64,000 bases of DNA from Desulfosporosinus shakirovi (lineage in GTDB: Bacteria; Bacillota; Desulfitobacteriia; Desulfitobacteriales; Desulfitobacteriaceae). Location: contig NZ_JAJDOO010000003.1 of NCBI RefSeq assembly GCF_020595055.1, forward strand, positions 124,001 through 188,000, written 5' to 3'. Of the stretch, positions 39,944-49,434 are shown piece after piece; position 1 is the first letter of the stretch; the number at the start of each line of letters is the position of its first letter. The notes beneath the pieces were generated by a model. That model did no database searches. It was not told the origin of the DNA and saw only the letters and a program-made list of their open reading frames with translations. The position numbers and the translations under genes were made by a program.

Positions 39944-41808
39944 TTATACCTGATTGGCCAGAACCGCGATGAGTTCCTCCGGTACATGGAGTCGTCCGTG
40001 TTTCAGAGAAAACAGGGACTCCGTTGAAGCATCCCGCATACGCACGGCGTCTTCAAGTCTGCCGGCCAGATGCTTGAGCAATTGGTTAAAGCCTGTGTGC
40101 AGGCGTTCCTTGTCAAAGCGAAGTTCCGGGTCAAAGCCATATATTTGGAGAATTCTCTGGATTTCCTCTTCCTGCCCCTCGTAGTCTGCAATCTCTTTCT
40201 CCAGGGATCGGAGAACACTCTTTTCGTTAAGCTGTGCTTCCCGCTTAATTTGAAGCTCTTGGGCTGCCGCAAGTTGGCGTTGTTCAAGTCGGCCTTTTTC
40301 TTCCCTGAGTTTTTGCCCTTCCAGCTGGAGGTCATCCCCAGCCTTCTTAAACTTGGCTCTTGTTTGGGCGATGTCACTCTCCGCTAACTCTCCCAGCAGA
40401 TTTCTGTTGAGATTAAGCTTGAGCTTAGCTCTGACTTCCCGTTCTTTTGCTTCAAATTGTGACCTTTGCTGCTTAGACGGCCTTTCTCTCCCTCATAATT
40501 CCGCAATTCCCGTTCCAGATTGCCCGAGTCTTGCTTAACCCGCTCCAAAGCCCTTTCCTGATCTGCCTTTGCCTGATTTAAGCGCAGCAAAGCTGACTCC
40601 AGGGTTTGGGAGAGTTCCTGAGTTAATTTCCGGAGAGTATACTCCAGATTTCGCATCCGCTCATCCGTATTATATTGGGATCTCGAAACATCGAGCTTCT
40701 CATTAAGCCCGGCAAGCTCCACCTGTTTGGCGCTTATTTCCTCCCTGATCCCTGCGGCCTGCATCACCTTGCGGTCGAATTTTAAGGCTTCCAGCTTTTC
40801 TTCGTTCTCCCTGCTCCGTTTTTCAGCCGCAGCAAGTCTTGTTTCTGCCAAGGCAAGCTCATCGTTTCTCTGCCAATAGGTGTTGGAGCGTTCCTCCAGG
40901 TTAATCTGCTGCTGTTCCAGTTTCATGGTTTCTAAAGTCTGCTTATTTTCTTCCTGAGTTTCTTTGAGCCGGATGGTTTCCGAGTCCAAATGATGGTGTA
41001 AAGCGACGAGTTTTCCGGCCAGGCGTTTTTGCTCTTCCAAACCGTTCAGCAGGTCCACTAAAGTGTCCAGCTGCTCACCATAACCCCCCAGAAATTCATC
41101 AAGAACAGCCTTTTCTAAAATAAAGCGTTCATTCTCAATGACCTCCCGCACTAAACCTTCCAGCATTTCCTCCAGGCGGTGTGCTTCGGAACGGTCTTTA
41201 TAGATGACTTTCTCGATGGTTTTGATAATCCATTCGTTTAAGAGCTGGCTGGAGTTTTTATACTTTTGGAAGATTTCATCGAGACCGCCTTCGTGGTCAT
41301 TAATTTTGGCAATAATATTGCGCCATTCATCCTGAGCAATCCCAAATTCAGCCAGGCGCTTCCGGTAACGTTCCCCGTCGTCATCGTAAAAACAGCCCCC
41401 ATGATAAGGATCTTTCCGCTCTCTCTCGCTTAGCATTTCCCGGGCTTCTTTAAAAGGCTTGATCTCCAGGATATTGCCTTTTTGGCTAATTAACTCCATA
41501 TTGGTCAGGTCAAAGGGGTTCGACCCGGTATAGTTTGAGGTAAAGGTAAAATACTTGACTCGGTTTTTCTCGTCTTCCACTCCGGAAACTTCTGCCGAGA
41601 CCATCCCGATACCTGTCAGCAAATAGCCGGCGGCTCCGTCCAGCTTCCACTCGATCAAGACATAGGCAGGCAAACGCTTTTTCCCCCGCCATTGGCCAAA
41701 CTGAGCAGGGCATTTTCTCCGCCGTGAAAGTTAAAGGTCTCGTCCTGAATATGCCTGGATCATTGTTGTAAGAAAAGTTAATAATTCGTAGGCGGTTGAT
41801 TCTAGGCA
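39944..41808 (-). pseudogene. Broken JetC (MukB/SMC-like) of Wadjet-type system
   Basis: Starting at ATG 41808 (MPRINRLRIINFSYNND), the frame breaks near 41755 and continues in another with the ATPase P-loop SLANGGGKSV. About 25-30 residues are then deleted, and a third frame resumes PAYVLIEWKLDGAAGYLLTG and runs through a long coiled coil. Another frameshift near 40475 leads to a last coiled-coil part ending at 39944, where the protein is cut off without the distal ATPase half. Intact JetC proteins exceed 1000 aa. The gene is dead by at least two frameshifts, one deletion and a 3' truncation. Confidence 0.85.
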
Positions 41809-42506
41809 TCCTGTACAACTCCTTCGAAGAACTCTTTGATCTCAGCTACCCGGCTATCGTCCAGGTAATAATTCAGCATTAAGTCATCCAGCTTTTTGGT
41901 GGGACGAAGTTCACGATCCTCATCCACCAGTCTCAGGAGATTTTCCCGCTCGAAAAGCCGGCAGGTGTTTAAAATCGTGCCGGTTTTTGTTTTGCGGCCT
42001 CTTTCCTCGAAATCCTGTTTGCTGTCCCAGAGCTCGGCGATTCTGGTAAAATTCAGGGCATACTTTTCCTCAAGAACTTTAGTCTCTTCCCGGTCTGCTA
42101 AGGCCAGGGCGAATCGTCTGTCCAGCTCTTCAATTAACTTACTGATTCTCAAAAATTCCCGCTGCTTGGGATTGCGATTCCGTCCTCCGTAGAACAAGTA
42201 CAAAATGAACATGGAGATATAACCAAGCAGGTAGGCATCAACCAGTCGGGCATCTGTCGCTACCCCTTCCCTCAAGTCCTTCGTAGTGAAGCCCAGGACT
42301 CCGTTCCCGCTGTTGGGCAGAAGATAGATGCTTCTTCCCCCTACTTCAATGGCCTTAAAATCCAGTTCCTCCTCAAATTCCGCCAGGATGGCCCTAACTT
42401 CAACGTTGCGAAACTCCAGGAAGAGGTCTGCCTCGCTTTCCCGATCCAACTGACCCTTTTCCAGGAGTCTGCGATAGATCTTCAGTGCCGTTTTTATATC
42501 CCTCAC
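41802..42506 (-). CDS. JetB-like (MukE-like) protein of decayed Wadjet system
   Basis: The 234-aa protein (GTG 42506) begins MRDIKTALKIYRRLLEKGQL and has the winged-helix/helical make-up of the MukE-like DUF6063-type partners of Wadjet SMC complexes. Its stop overlaps the jetC start by 7 bp and its start overlaps the jetA stop by 3 bp, the usual tight coupling. The ORF itself looks intact, but both partners are ruined. The subtype assignment is from resemblance. Confidence 0.7.
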   Translation of the reverse strand: MRDIKTALKIYRRLLEKGQLDRESEADLFLEFRNVEVRAILAEFEEELDFKAIEVGGRSIYLLPNSGNGVLGFTTKDLREGVATDARLVDAYLLGYISMFILYLFYGGRNRNPKQREFLRISKLIEELDRRFALALADREETKVLEEKYALNFTRIAELWDSKQDFEERGRKTKTGTILNTCRLFERENLLRLVDEDRELRPTKKLDDLMLNYYLDDSRVAEIKEFFEGVVQDA

Positions 42507-42601
42507 TCAAAGCTCACCTCAATCCTAAAATCGCTGATGGCCATCCGCCTGCTGAACATTCCTTCTTTTGCATTCTTCGGATTGCCCACAAGCTTTCGCA
42601 T
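42503..42601 (-). pseudogene. C-terminal remnant of JetA (MukF-like)
   Basis: The last ~28 codons, GNPKNAKEGMFSRRMAISDF then RIEVSFE-stop, overlap the jetB start at the right place for jetA. Everything upstream is replaced by unrelated DNA with stop codons. Confidence 0.55.
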
Positions 42602-42670
42602 TGCTCATCACTGTCAGCCAACTGATTGCTACCGATGATTAGTTTTTCTCGGTACACTTCATAAATATAA

Positions 42671-42703
42671 GAAGCGAGTCCCTCAATCGGGCTCGCTTCG
42701 TTT
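42671..42703 (-). terminator. Terminator of the ugp-type operon
   Basis: AAGCGAGCCC pairs with GGGACTCGCTT on the minus strand, ending TTCTTATATTT, 10 bp after the last permease gene. Confidence 0.75.
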
Positions 42704-42712
42704 CCCTCTCGC

Positions 42713-43516
42713 TCACTTAATTCCCGAGTGAATAAAGCTATTCAAAAACTGTCTTTGAAATAAGAGAAAGGCCAGCAGTAAGGGCAAGATAACCATGACA
42801 GTAGCCGCACTAACCTCAGCCCACTGCGCCCCGGTTTCGAAGGACGTGGCAAAAATAGCCAAACCGACGGTCAAAGGTCTATTCTCCACTGAGTTGGTAA
42901 CAATCAGCGGCCACATGAAATTGTTCCAGTGATAACTGACGGAAACAAGACCAAAGGCTATATAGGTTGGACGGGCCAGGGGAACATAAATTTTCCACAA
43001 CATTTGCCACCATGAGCATCCTTCCATGCGAGCCGCTTCTTCTAATTCAGAGGGAAAGGTCTTAAAGGTCTGCCGCAGCAGAAAGATACCGAGTGCCGAA
43101 GCAAAATAAGGCATCATGATGCCAAGTTTGGTATCTAACAGGGAAAGATCTCCCAGTACATTATAATTGGGAAATAACAAGACATCAGCCGGGACAATTA
43201 TTTGAACCAGAAAAAGGATAAATAAGATATCTCTTCCCCAAAACCTGACCTTGGCAAAAACATAAGCGGCCAGAGTTGCTGTGACAAGTTGTACAGCGAG
43301 AATCCCCGTGACGATGATCAAGGTATTTAGATAATATTGGGCAAATGGTGCACCGTTCCAAACATGCACAAAATTGTTGAGGGTAAAATCCGGGGTTAAT
43401 TCCCATGACGTAGCCATTTCCCGCGGCCTGAAGGCAGTCCAGAAAGCCCAGATTAAAGGGAACGTCCAAAGGCAGGCCAACCCGAACATTGCTATATTTT
43501 CCACGCGACGCTGCAC
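42713..43516 (-). CDS. Sugar/glycerol-phosphate ABC permease (UgpE/MalG type)
   Basis: The 267-aa permease starts at GTG 43516 (AGGGAG nine bases upstream). It has six TM helices and the EAA loop EEAARMEGCSWWQMLWKIYVPLARP. This is the MalG/UgpE half of a carbohydrate-uptake ABC importer. It is the last gene of the operon and is followed by a terminator. Confidence 0.9.
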   Translation of the reverse strand: MQRRVENIAMFGLACLWTFPLIWAFWTAFRPREMATSWELTPDFTLNNFVHVWNGAPFAQYYLNTLIIVTGILAVQLVTATLAAYVFAKVRFWGRDILFILFLVQIIVPADVLLFPNYNVLGDLSLLDTKLGIMMPYFASALGIFLLRQTFKTFPSELEEAARMEGCSWWQMLWKIYVPLARPTYIAFGLVSVSYHWNNFMWPLIVTNSVENRPLTVGLAIFATSFETGAQWAEVSAATVMVILPLLLAFLLFQRQFLNSFIHSGIK

Positions 43517-43530
43517 TAGCTTCAACTCCC

Positions 43531-44424
43531 TTAATTATAATGAATTTTCTTGTCCAGGAATAGGAATTGGAAAGCAGCAATGACCACTAAAATCAGTACC
43601 ATAACCACAGTCAGCGCCGAAGCCATGCCTTGATCCCAAAAAGAGAAGGCCGTTTGATAAATGTAATAAAGCAGAAGATTACTGGCATTATCCGGTCCGC
43701 CTTGGGTCATGATCACTAAATGATCCACCAGCTTAAAGGAGTTCGTCACTGCAATAACCATAACAAACAGGGTTGTCGGCATGAGCAGCGGAAAGGTAAT
43801 CCGGCTAAAAACAGTCCAGGATTTCGCTCCATCCAGAGAAGCTGATTCATAAAGCTCCTGGGAGATGTTCTGCAGTCCGGCCAGATAAAAGATCATAAAG
43901 TAGCCGGCTTCCTTCCATATAATCATGATGATCATGGCCCAGGTCACCAGTTCCTGATTCCCTAACCAGTTAAGGTGTTCCAGTCCAAACCAGTGTAAAA
44001 AATGGCTTAAGGCCCCGTATTCAGGAGTGTAGATAAAAAGCCAGATGTTGGCGATGGCAATCATGGGTATGACGGTTGGATAGAAAAAAGCGGTCCTGAT
44101 CAAGCTCTTTACTCTTAATAGTTTGTTGGCATACAGAGCCATCATTAAGGCCAGGGCCATACTGGTCGGAACAGTTCCTAAAGTAATCCACAAATTATTT
44201 TTTAACACCTTCCAAAAAACTTCATCTCCCAGCATCCGTCTGTAATTATCTATCCCATTAAAAAGCGGCTCCGGTGTACTCAAATCCGCTTGATAGAAAC
44301 TAAATATCAAGGTTTTTATCACGGGATAGAAGGTAAACAGAATGAGGAAGATGAGGGAGGGAAGGAGCAGCAGCCAGGCATAAGCATTGATTTTAAATTT
44401 TGCTGCCCATTGTCCCTTCTCCAT
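43531..44424 (-). CDS. Sugar/glycerol-phosphate ABC permease (UgpA/MalF type)
   Basis: The 297-aa permease from ATG 44424 (GGAGG eight bases upstream) has six TM helices and an EAA loop (ELYESASLDGAKSWTVFSRI). It pairs with the UgpE-type permease 14 bp downstream. UgpA-type proteins form the translocation channel with UgpE and the UgpC ATPase. Confidence 0.9.
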   Translation of the reverse strand: MEKGQWAAKFKINAYAWLLLLPSLIFLILFTFYPVIKTLIFSFYQADLSTPEPLFNGIDNYRRMLGDEVFWKVLKNNLWITLGTVPTSMALALMMALYANKLLRVKSLIRTAFFYPTVIPMIAIANIWLFIYTPEYGALSHFLHWFGLEHLNWLGNQELVTWAMIIMIIWKEAGYFMIFYLAGLQNISQELYESASLDGAKSWTVFSRITFPLLMPTTLFVMVIAVTNSFKLVDHLVIMTQGGPDNASNLLLYYIYQTAFSFWDQGMASALTVVMVLILVVIAAFQFLFLDKKIHYN

Positions 44425-44460
44425 CTTCAAGGCCTCCGTTCTTGGTTCTTTACTGTACGA

Positions 44461-45771
44461 TTACTTATTGAAGGTGGCTAAGGCTTTTTCTGCTTCCTGC
44501 TGAGCCTTCTTCAAAGCCTCAGCAGGTGCAGTCTGACCGGTGATGGCTGCCTGAAGAGCATCGCTTAAGGCTTTGGTTACACGACCATTGTTATGTGTAG
44601 AAAGTTCAGCTTTGGCAAATTCCAGTTGATCCCGGGCCACTGCCGCAGCCGGGAATTCGCTGATATAGTTTTTCATCTTCTCTGTTTCATAGGCCGATTT
44701 CCGCGCAGCCACATAACCGGTGTCAATACTCCATTGAGCTGTACGTTCCGGCTCTGTCATGAATTTAATGAACTTCCAAGCTGCTTTTTGTTTCTTTTCA
44801 TCGATCCCTTTAAAGAGATAGAAGTTGCCGCCGCCGGTAGGGCTGCCAAAATTTTTCTTAGCCGGCAGGTAGGCAACGCCAAAATCAAACTTGGCATTGG
44901 TCTTGACATTAGTCAAGTTCCCGGTTGTATGATACATCATGGCTGTTTTCCCTGCTATGAAATTGGAAGGTACTGTCGCCCAATCAATGACTCCTTCAGG
45001 CATTACTTTATCTCTCTTTGCCAAGTCAATCCATAGTTGGAGGGCCTCGACATTTTCCGGTGTGTCAAAATATACTTCTTTTCCGTCAGCAGACATGAGA
45101 TTTTTGCCGTTTTCCAGGGCGAAGGCTTGAAACAGCCAATAAGCGAAACCAGTCGTCGGGATTTCAACCCCTGTGCGTCCGTCTTTGTTTAGTTTCTTGG
45201 CATAATCCACTAATTCATCCCAATTCTTAGGCGGTTTTGCCGGGTCTAAACCAACTTCTTTAAAGGCATCCTTATTGTAGTAAAGAACTATGGTACTTCT
45301 TTGGAAAGGAATACTGTAGGTTTTTCCGTCAACCTGTGAATTCTCCAAGAAACCGGGATAGAAGTCCTTGATAAATTCGTCGCCGCCGTCTTGCGCAATC
45401 AAATCATCCAAGGGAAGAATGGCATCCATATCCAGCAGTGAGTAAAGCTCTGTGGATTGAACTATCGCTATATCCGGAGGATTCTTTCCTTGAACTCCCG
45501 CTTGCACCTTGGTGGTTGTATCAGCATAGCTGCCGGTATAAACCGGCTTGACTGCTATGTTGGGATTCTCCTTCATAAATTCCGCAGCCATTCCATCGAT
45601 GGTTTTCGTTAAAGGTCCTCCCACAGCCACCGGATAATAAAAGGTTAACTCAACTTTCTCCTCCGCTTTCCCTTCATTGTTTTGGACATTGGCAGCAGGC
45701 TTCGCTGCAGAACAGCCGGCAAGCAGGACCATGGACAAAATGATCACCAACACACTTTTTAAGAAACGCAT
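44461..45771 (-). CDS. Extracellular solute-binding lipoprotein (UgpB type)
   Basis: The 436-aa protein has a lipoprotein signal (LVIILSMVLLAGC, Cys20) and the cluster D solute-binding fold (LTFYYPVAVGGPLTK..., IAIVQSTELYSLLD, IPFQRSTIVLYYNKDAF, KFIKFMTEPERTAQW). The aromatic and pocket residues fit the glycerol-3-phosphate/glycerophosphodiester-type UgpB group. GlpP control of the operon supports a glycerol-phosphate-related substrate, though that is inference. Confidence 0.9.
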   Translation of the reverse strand: MRFLKSVLVIILSMVLLAGCSAAKPAANVQNNEGKAEEKVELTFYYPVAVGGPLTKTIDGMAAEFMKENPNIAVKPVYTGSYADTTTKVQAGVQGKNPPDIAIVQSTELYSLLDMDAILPLDDLIAQDGGDEFIKDFYPGFLENSQVDGKTYSIPFQRSTIVLYYNKDAFKEVGLDPAKPPKNWDELVDYAKKLNKDGRTGVEIPTTGFAYWLFQAFALENGKNLMSADGKEVYFDTPENVEALQLWIDLAKRDKVMPEGVIDWATVPSNFIAGKTAMMYHTTGNLTNVKTNAKFDFGVAYLPAKKNFGSPTGGGNFYLFKGIDEKKQKAAWKFIKFMTEPERTAQWSIDTGYVAARKSAYETEKMKNYISEFPAAAVARDQLEFAKAELSTHNNGRVTKALSDALQAAITGQTAPAEALKKAQQEAEKALATFNK

Positions 45772-46895
45772 AATTCCTTATCTCCTTTTATTTCAATTAT
45801 TCGTTTAACAGATAACCGTTTCCCGGACTCTTGGTTAAACATGAAGATATGCTCCCTTTGGAAACTGACGAAAATTTCGCTCCCTTGATTCAAGTTCAAT
45901 TGTCCATTCCATTTCGCTTTCCAACTCTGTTGCATAAAGGAAAACTCAATAATCGTTTCAGAGCCCAGCAATTCGGCATTTTTAATGGTGACCGGCACTG
46001 CAATAACATCTGATAAATCCTGTTTATCCTGCAGGGGAAGTATGTTTTCCGGACGAACACCCAGCACAATGGGAGTTCCATCTTTTAACGGTTCAGCCAT
46101 CTCCAGGGCCAGCCGGCAGCCTTTGTTGTCCGGTTTTAGATTGATGCCTTGATTTTCCCAGGTAAGGGGAAGGGTGTTCATTGGCGGAGCGCCCAGGAAT
46201 TCTGCAACAAATAGATTTTCCGGCGAATTATAAACCTCCAGCGGTTTTCCGACCTGTTGAATGACCCCTTCATTTAAGACCATCATCCGGTCTCCCATGG
46301 TCATTGCTTCTATCTGGTCATGGGTAACATAAATCATAGTGATCCCCAGCTCTTTCTGAAGCTGACGAATCTCTGTACGCATTTGGCTCCTCAATTTGGC
46401 ATCTAAATTGGAAAGGGGCTCATCCATTAAACAGAGGGAGTGTTGACTGACAATTGCCCGCCCCAATGCCACTCGCTGCCGCTGACCACCGGATAACTCC
46501 CTTGGTTTTCGTTCCAGTAAATGGTAAATTCCCAGTATTTCCACTGCCTGATCCAGACGGGTTTTTTGCTCTTGTTTTTCTACTTTGCGGACCTTCAGTC
46601 CGAATAAAATATTTTCTTTGACGTTAAGGTGCGGATATAAGGCATAATTTTGAAAGACCATAGAAATGTTTCGTTGACTTGGCGGAATATGATTAACCTT
46701 CTTCCCATCGATCAGCAGTTCGCCCGAACTTATTTCTTCCAGTCCGGCAATCATTCTTAAGGTCGTTGACTTTCCACAACCCGACGGACCAACCAAAACA
46801 AAGAATTCTCCCTGTTCAATTGTGACATTCAGGTGTTGAACTACCTGCTCCCGGCCAAATGTTTTACTTAGGTCACGCAATTCCACTTCAGCCAC
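45759..46895 (-). CDS. ugpC: ABC importer ATPase (UgpC/MsmX type)
   Basis: The 378-aa ATPase starts at GTG 46895 (GGGGG seven bases upstream). Walker A GPSGCGKST, signature LSGGQRQRVALGRAI, Walker B LCLMDEPLSNLDAKLR, and a C-terminal TOBE/OB domain (VLGVRPENILPL) as in MalK/UgpC. It overlaps the binding-protein gene by 13 bp. Confidence 0.93.
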   Translation of the reverse strand: MAEVELRDLSKTFGREQVVQHLNVTIEQGEFFVLVGPSGCGKSTTLRMIAGLEEISSGELLIDGKKVNHIPPSQRNISMVFQNYALYPHLNVKENILFGLKVRKVEKQEQKTRLDQAVEILGIYHLLERKPRELSGGQRQRVALGRAIVSQHSLCLMDEPLSNLDAKLRSQMRTEIRQLQKELGITMIYVTHDQIEAMTMGDRMMVLNEGVIQQVGKPLEVYNSPENLFVAEFLGAPPMNTLPLTWENQGINLKPDNKGCRLALEMAEPLKDGTPIVLGVRPENILPLQDKQDLSDVIAVPVTIKNAELLGSETIIEFSFMQQSWKAKWNGQLNLNQGSEIFVSFQREHIFMFNQESGKRLSVKRIIEIKGDKELCVS

Positions 46896-46919
46896 GATTT
46901 TGCCCCCTAACAACCTTGC

Positions 46920-47723
46920 TTATCTAAGCCTAAGATTTTTTTTGATCATTTCTTTACTGCTTTGCAAATCCGCCAAAGCTGTCCCCTGCCTGTATTCCAG
47001 GACTAACTTAAAATCAAGAGCAGTATTCCTCAATGATTCATAGATGGGATTCCAATCAATTAGACCTTGTCCCACCACCAGGTGATCATCACTTGTCCCT
47101 CCATTATCATGTAAATGGATGGCCAGCAAGCGAGTCTGTGTTTGCCGGATAAGCTCAGGGATATCCCAATGATTTAAAAAAGCATGCCCTGTATCGATAA
47201 GATACCCGATAGTGTCATCAAAGCCGGTCACAAATTCCACAAATTCCTCACAGGTAAAGATAGAGGTCCCATGATATCCTACATTTTCCACGGCAAGTTT
47301 GACGCCCAAAGGTCTGGCCACTTCATTCAACCTAGAGAGTGCCTCTCTCGCCCTTTTCTTAGCTTCTGATTTACTGAAAACGGGAGAATAGGTAAACCCC
47401 GGATGAATAGCCACATATTTGGCCTTAAGCAAAGGAGCAAATTGGATCGCTTTTTTATGTTCAGAGAAAGAAGCCTCCCGAATCCCTTTGTTCTCACTGG
47501 TTAAGTTAATATCCCAGACAGGTGGGTGCAGGGAATAATCAACCTTGTATTTCGTTAGTATTTCAACCAGTTTGACGATCTGAGGATCTGGGTCCTCCCA
47601 GAAGCAGCCATCCATTAACAATTCAATAGCACCGGCTCCATGCTCGATTAACTGCTCTACATTTTCCACAGGGTCAGAGTTTAATAAATTCGAGTCTGAA
47701 TAGGCAATTAATTTTTCCATCAT
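46920..47723 (-). CDS. Sugar-phosphate isomerase/epimerase-like TIM barrel
   Basis: A 267-aa xylose-isomerase-like TIM-barrel protein (start ATG 47723, AAGGGG upstream). Metal-binding positions typical of the family are visible: KLAVENVGYHG (Glu), IGYLIDTGHAFLNHWD (Asp/His), AIHLHDNGG (His/Asp) and LVLEYRQG (Glu). Such enzymes isomerise or cleave sugar phosphates. Its place between a phosphatase and a ugp-type transporter suggests it processes the imported compound. The reaction is unknown. Confidence 0.85.
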   Translation of the reverse strand: MMEKLIAYSDSNLLNSDPVENVEQLIEHGAGAIELLMDGCFWEDPDPQIVKLVEILTKYKVDYSLHPPVWDINLTSENKGIREASFSEHKKAIQFAPLLKAKYVAIHPGFTYSPVFSKSEAKKRAREALSRLNEVARPLGVKLAVENVGYHGTSIFTCEEFVEFVTGFDDTIGYLIDTGHAFLNHWDIPELIRQTQTRLLAIHLHDNGGTSDDHLVVGQGLIDWNPIYESLRNTALDFKLVLEYRQGTALADLQSSKEMIKKNLRLR

Positions 47724-47755
47724 AATAAACCCCTTCATCCTAATAAGACACTTCT

Positions 47756-48553
47756 TTACCTGTATTTATTAATGACTTCAAGGACACCCCTGTCGAATTC
47801 ACCTGCAGTTATATAATCTGCCATTGTTTTCAGCTCAGCTTCTGCATTGGCTACAGCTACGCCGATGTGGGCTTCCTCCAAGAGTTCCAGATCATTCATC
47901 TGATTGCCAATACATACTACCTCGTCATCCCGGATTCCCAGATGTTTCTTTAAGAGTTTAAGGGCAGCCCCTTTGGAAATCTCCGAGCCAATGACTTCCA
48001 TATAATTATGCTCGGAGATGACATATCTGCAGAAGTTCTTTATAGAGGGATTGAGATTCTCCCATTCAATTTTGAGGGCAGACACATTTCCGATTAACAA
48101 GACCTTGCTGACAGGGTTATCCCCTTGTATTAGCCAATCACCGGCAGGATGGCATTGAATGCCTTCCTTATTCTCATAGCGGCGGACTGCCTCAGTCATT
48201 TGTAAATAATAGACTTTATCGAGATGGGTAATCAGTACAGCAGCACCCAGTTCCCGGACCTTCTCCAGAAAAGGCAGCCAATTATCCAGGCTAAAAGAAT
48301 GGGAATAATACCTTTTCCCTGTCCGGTCCGTAATTAAGGCACCGTTACAGGCGATATAGGGTACATCCAGGTCTAACTGGTTAACGACGGAAGTGCATGA
48401 TGACTGGGGTCTGCCGGTAGCGATGGTGAAAATTCTGCCACTTTCCCTGAAAAGCCGGATACTTTTTATTAACTCCCGGGAAACTTCATATCCCGGCTGG
48501 TCACTGTTGAAAAGTGTACCGTCCAAATCGGAAACGATCATTTTAATGCTCAG
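47756..48553 (-). CDS. Cof-type HAD-IIB phosphatase, probable CTG start
   Basis: The protein has HAD motif I SDLDGTLF, motif II TIATGRPQ, the conserved K of SKGAALKLLK, and motif IV GNQMNDLELL with a C2B cap. It should dephosphorylate sugar phosphates or similar metabolites. The first ATG (48541) is 18 bases from the ribosome-binding site. A CTG at 48553, in frame and eight bases after GGGAGG, gives (M)SIKMIVSDLDGTL, matching how this family normally begins, so CTG is probably the true start. It is the first gene after the GlpP-type leader. Confidence 0.85.
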   Translation of the reverse strand: MSIKMIVSDLDGTLFNSDQPGYEVSRELIKSIRLFRESGRIFTIATGRPQSSCTSVVNQLDLDVPYIACNGALITDRTGKRYYSHSFSLDNWLPFLEKVRELGAAVLITHLDKVYYLQMTEAVRRYENKEGIQCHPAGDWLIQGDNPVSKVLLIGNVSALKIEWENLNPSIKNFCRYVISEHNYMEVIGSEISKGAALKLLKKHLGIRDDEVVCIGNQMNDLELLEEAHIGVAVANAEAELKTMADYITAGEFDRGVLEVINKYR

Positions 48554-48601
48554 TTTCTATACCTCCCTAACAGATACTCTTAATAATCTAAAGAATCGCA
48601 A

Positions 48602-48657
48602 TTAAAAAACCACAGATCACCTCCTTTGTAAGTCTTTAGAAGATGATTATGGTTTTC
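48602..48657 (-). promoter_or_regulatory. GlpP-type leader terminator/antiterminator
   Basis: On the minus strand, between glpP and the HAD gene, AAAACCATAATCATC can pair with GTGATCTGTGGTTTT, followed by T6. This is a Rho-independent terminator placed in the leader of the operon right after the gene for an antiterminator, as in the glpP-glpFK/glpD arrangement. Confidence 0.65.
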
Positions 48658-48706
48658 ACAATTCTCTACCAAATCATTTGGGATATTCATTTGTCCAGTG
48701 AGACTT

Positions 48707-49270
48707 TTAGCAATCAAGATTCCAAAGCTTGGCCGCGCTTAAGGATACTCCATCAGCACCAGCTTTTAGGGCATTATGTATTTGTTCAGCCTCGGAAATG
48801 AGACCCCCTATGATAATGGGTTGGGAGATCCTTTCTTTAAAGGCCGGAATAATTGCCGGGGCAATCCCCGGCATAATTTCTATAGCATCGGGATTACAAT
48901 CCTTTATACTGTCTATGGCATTATCAAAGGACTTGGTATCAATAAGAAAAATCCTTTGGATGGTTATTAAGCCTGTTTTTTTCGCCGATCGAATCACGGA
49001 ACTTTTTGTGCTGACAATTCCCGCCGGCTTAACATACTTGTTCAAGAATTTGAGGGATTCGCTGTCGCTTGACAAGCCTTTTAATAAATCCATATGGATA
49101 AAAATTGGCTTCTCTTTGTTATTTACTTGAAAATTGTCATCTAAAATCTCAATTAACTTCCCATACATCAAAAGTACAGCACAGGCCTTTGATTTTACGG
49201 CTGAATGGAGATTCTCAGCTTGGGCCGCAGCGATGATAGGATTATCTTTTAAGATGTTTCTTATCTCCAT
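48707..49270 (-). CDS. glpP: Glycerol-3-phosphate responsive antiterminator
   Basis: The 187-aa protein matches GlpP along its length: IFIHMDLLKGLSSD, AGIVSTKSSVIRSAKKTG, TIQRIFLIDTKS, IEIMPGIAPAI and PIIIGGLISEAEQI. GlpP binds the leader RNA of target operons when glycerol-3-phosphate is present and lets transcription pass the terminator. It heads the operon, with the leader terminator directly downstream. GAGGTCTA precedes ATG 49270. Confidence 0.93.
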   Translation of the reverse strand: MEIRNILKDNPIIAAAQAENLHSAVKSKACAVLLMYGKLIEILDDNFQVNNKEKPIFIHMDLLKGLSSDSESLKFLNKYVKPAGIVSTKSSVIRSAKKTGLITIQRIFLIDTKSFDNAIDSIKDCNPDAIEIMPGIAPAIIPAFKERISQPIIIGGLISEAEQIHNALKAGADGVSLSAAKLWNLDC

Positions 49271-49434
49271 TAGACCTCATCCTTAAGTCTTAATCTATTT
49301 CCATTATAAACTAGGATTGTAAAATCTGAGTTATCGTTTTATTAAATGTATGTTAAACTTGAACCTGTCGCGTGAGGGATCAACTGCCGCAAAGTCATTG
49401 TCAAACCACGGGCAAGTATCTTTTAACTCACGTT

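Noticed and set aside
40003-40377. 124-aa minus-strand ORF
   Set aside because: Out of frame with the jetC coiled-coil reading in the same DNA, which matches the rest of the gene better.
41510-41818. 102-aa ORF read as a separate gene
   Set aside because: It is the frameshifted first part of the broken jetC; only the first ~18 residues are in the original frame.
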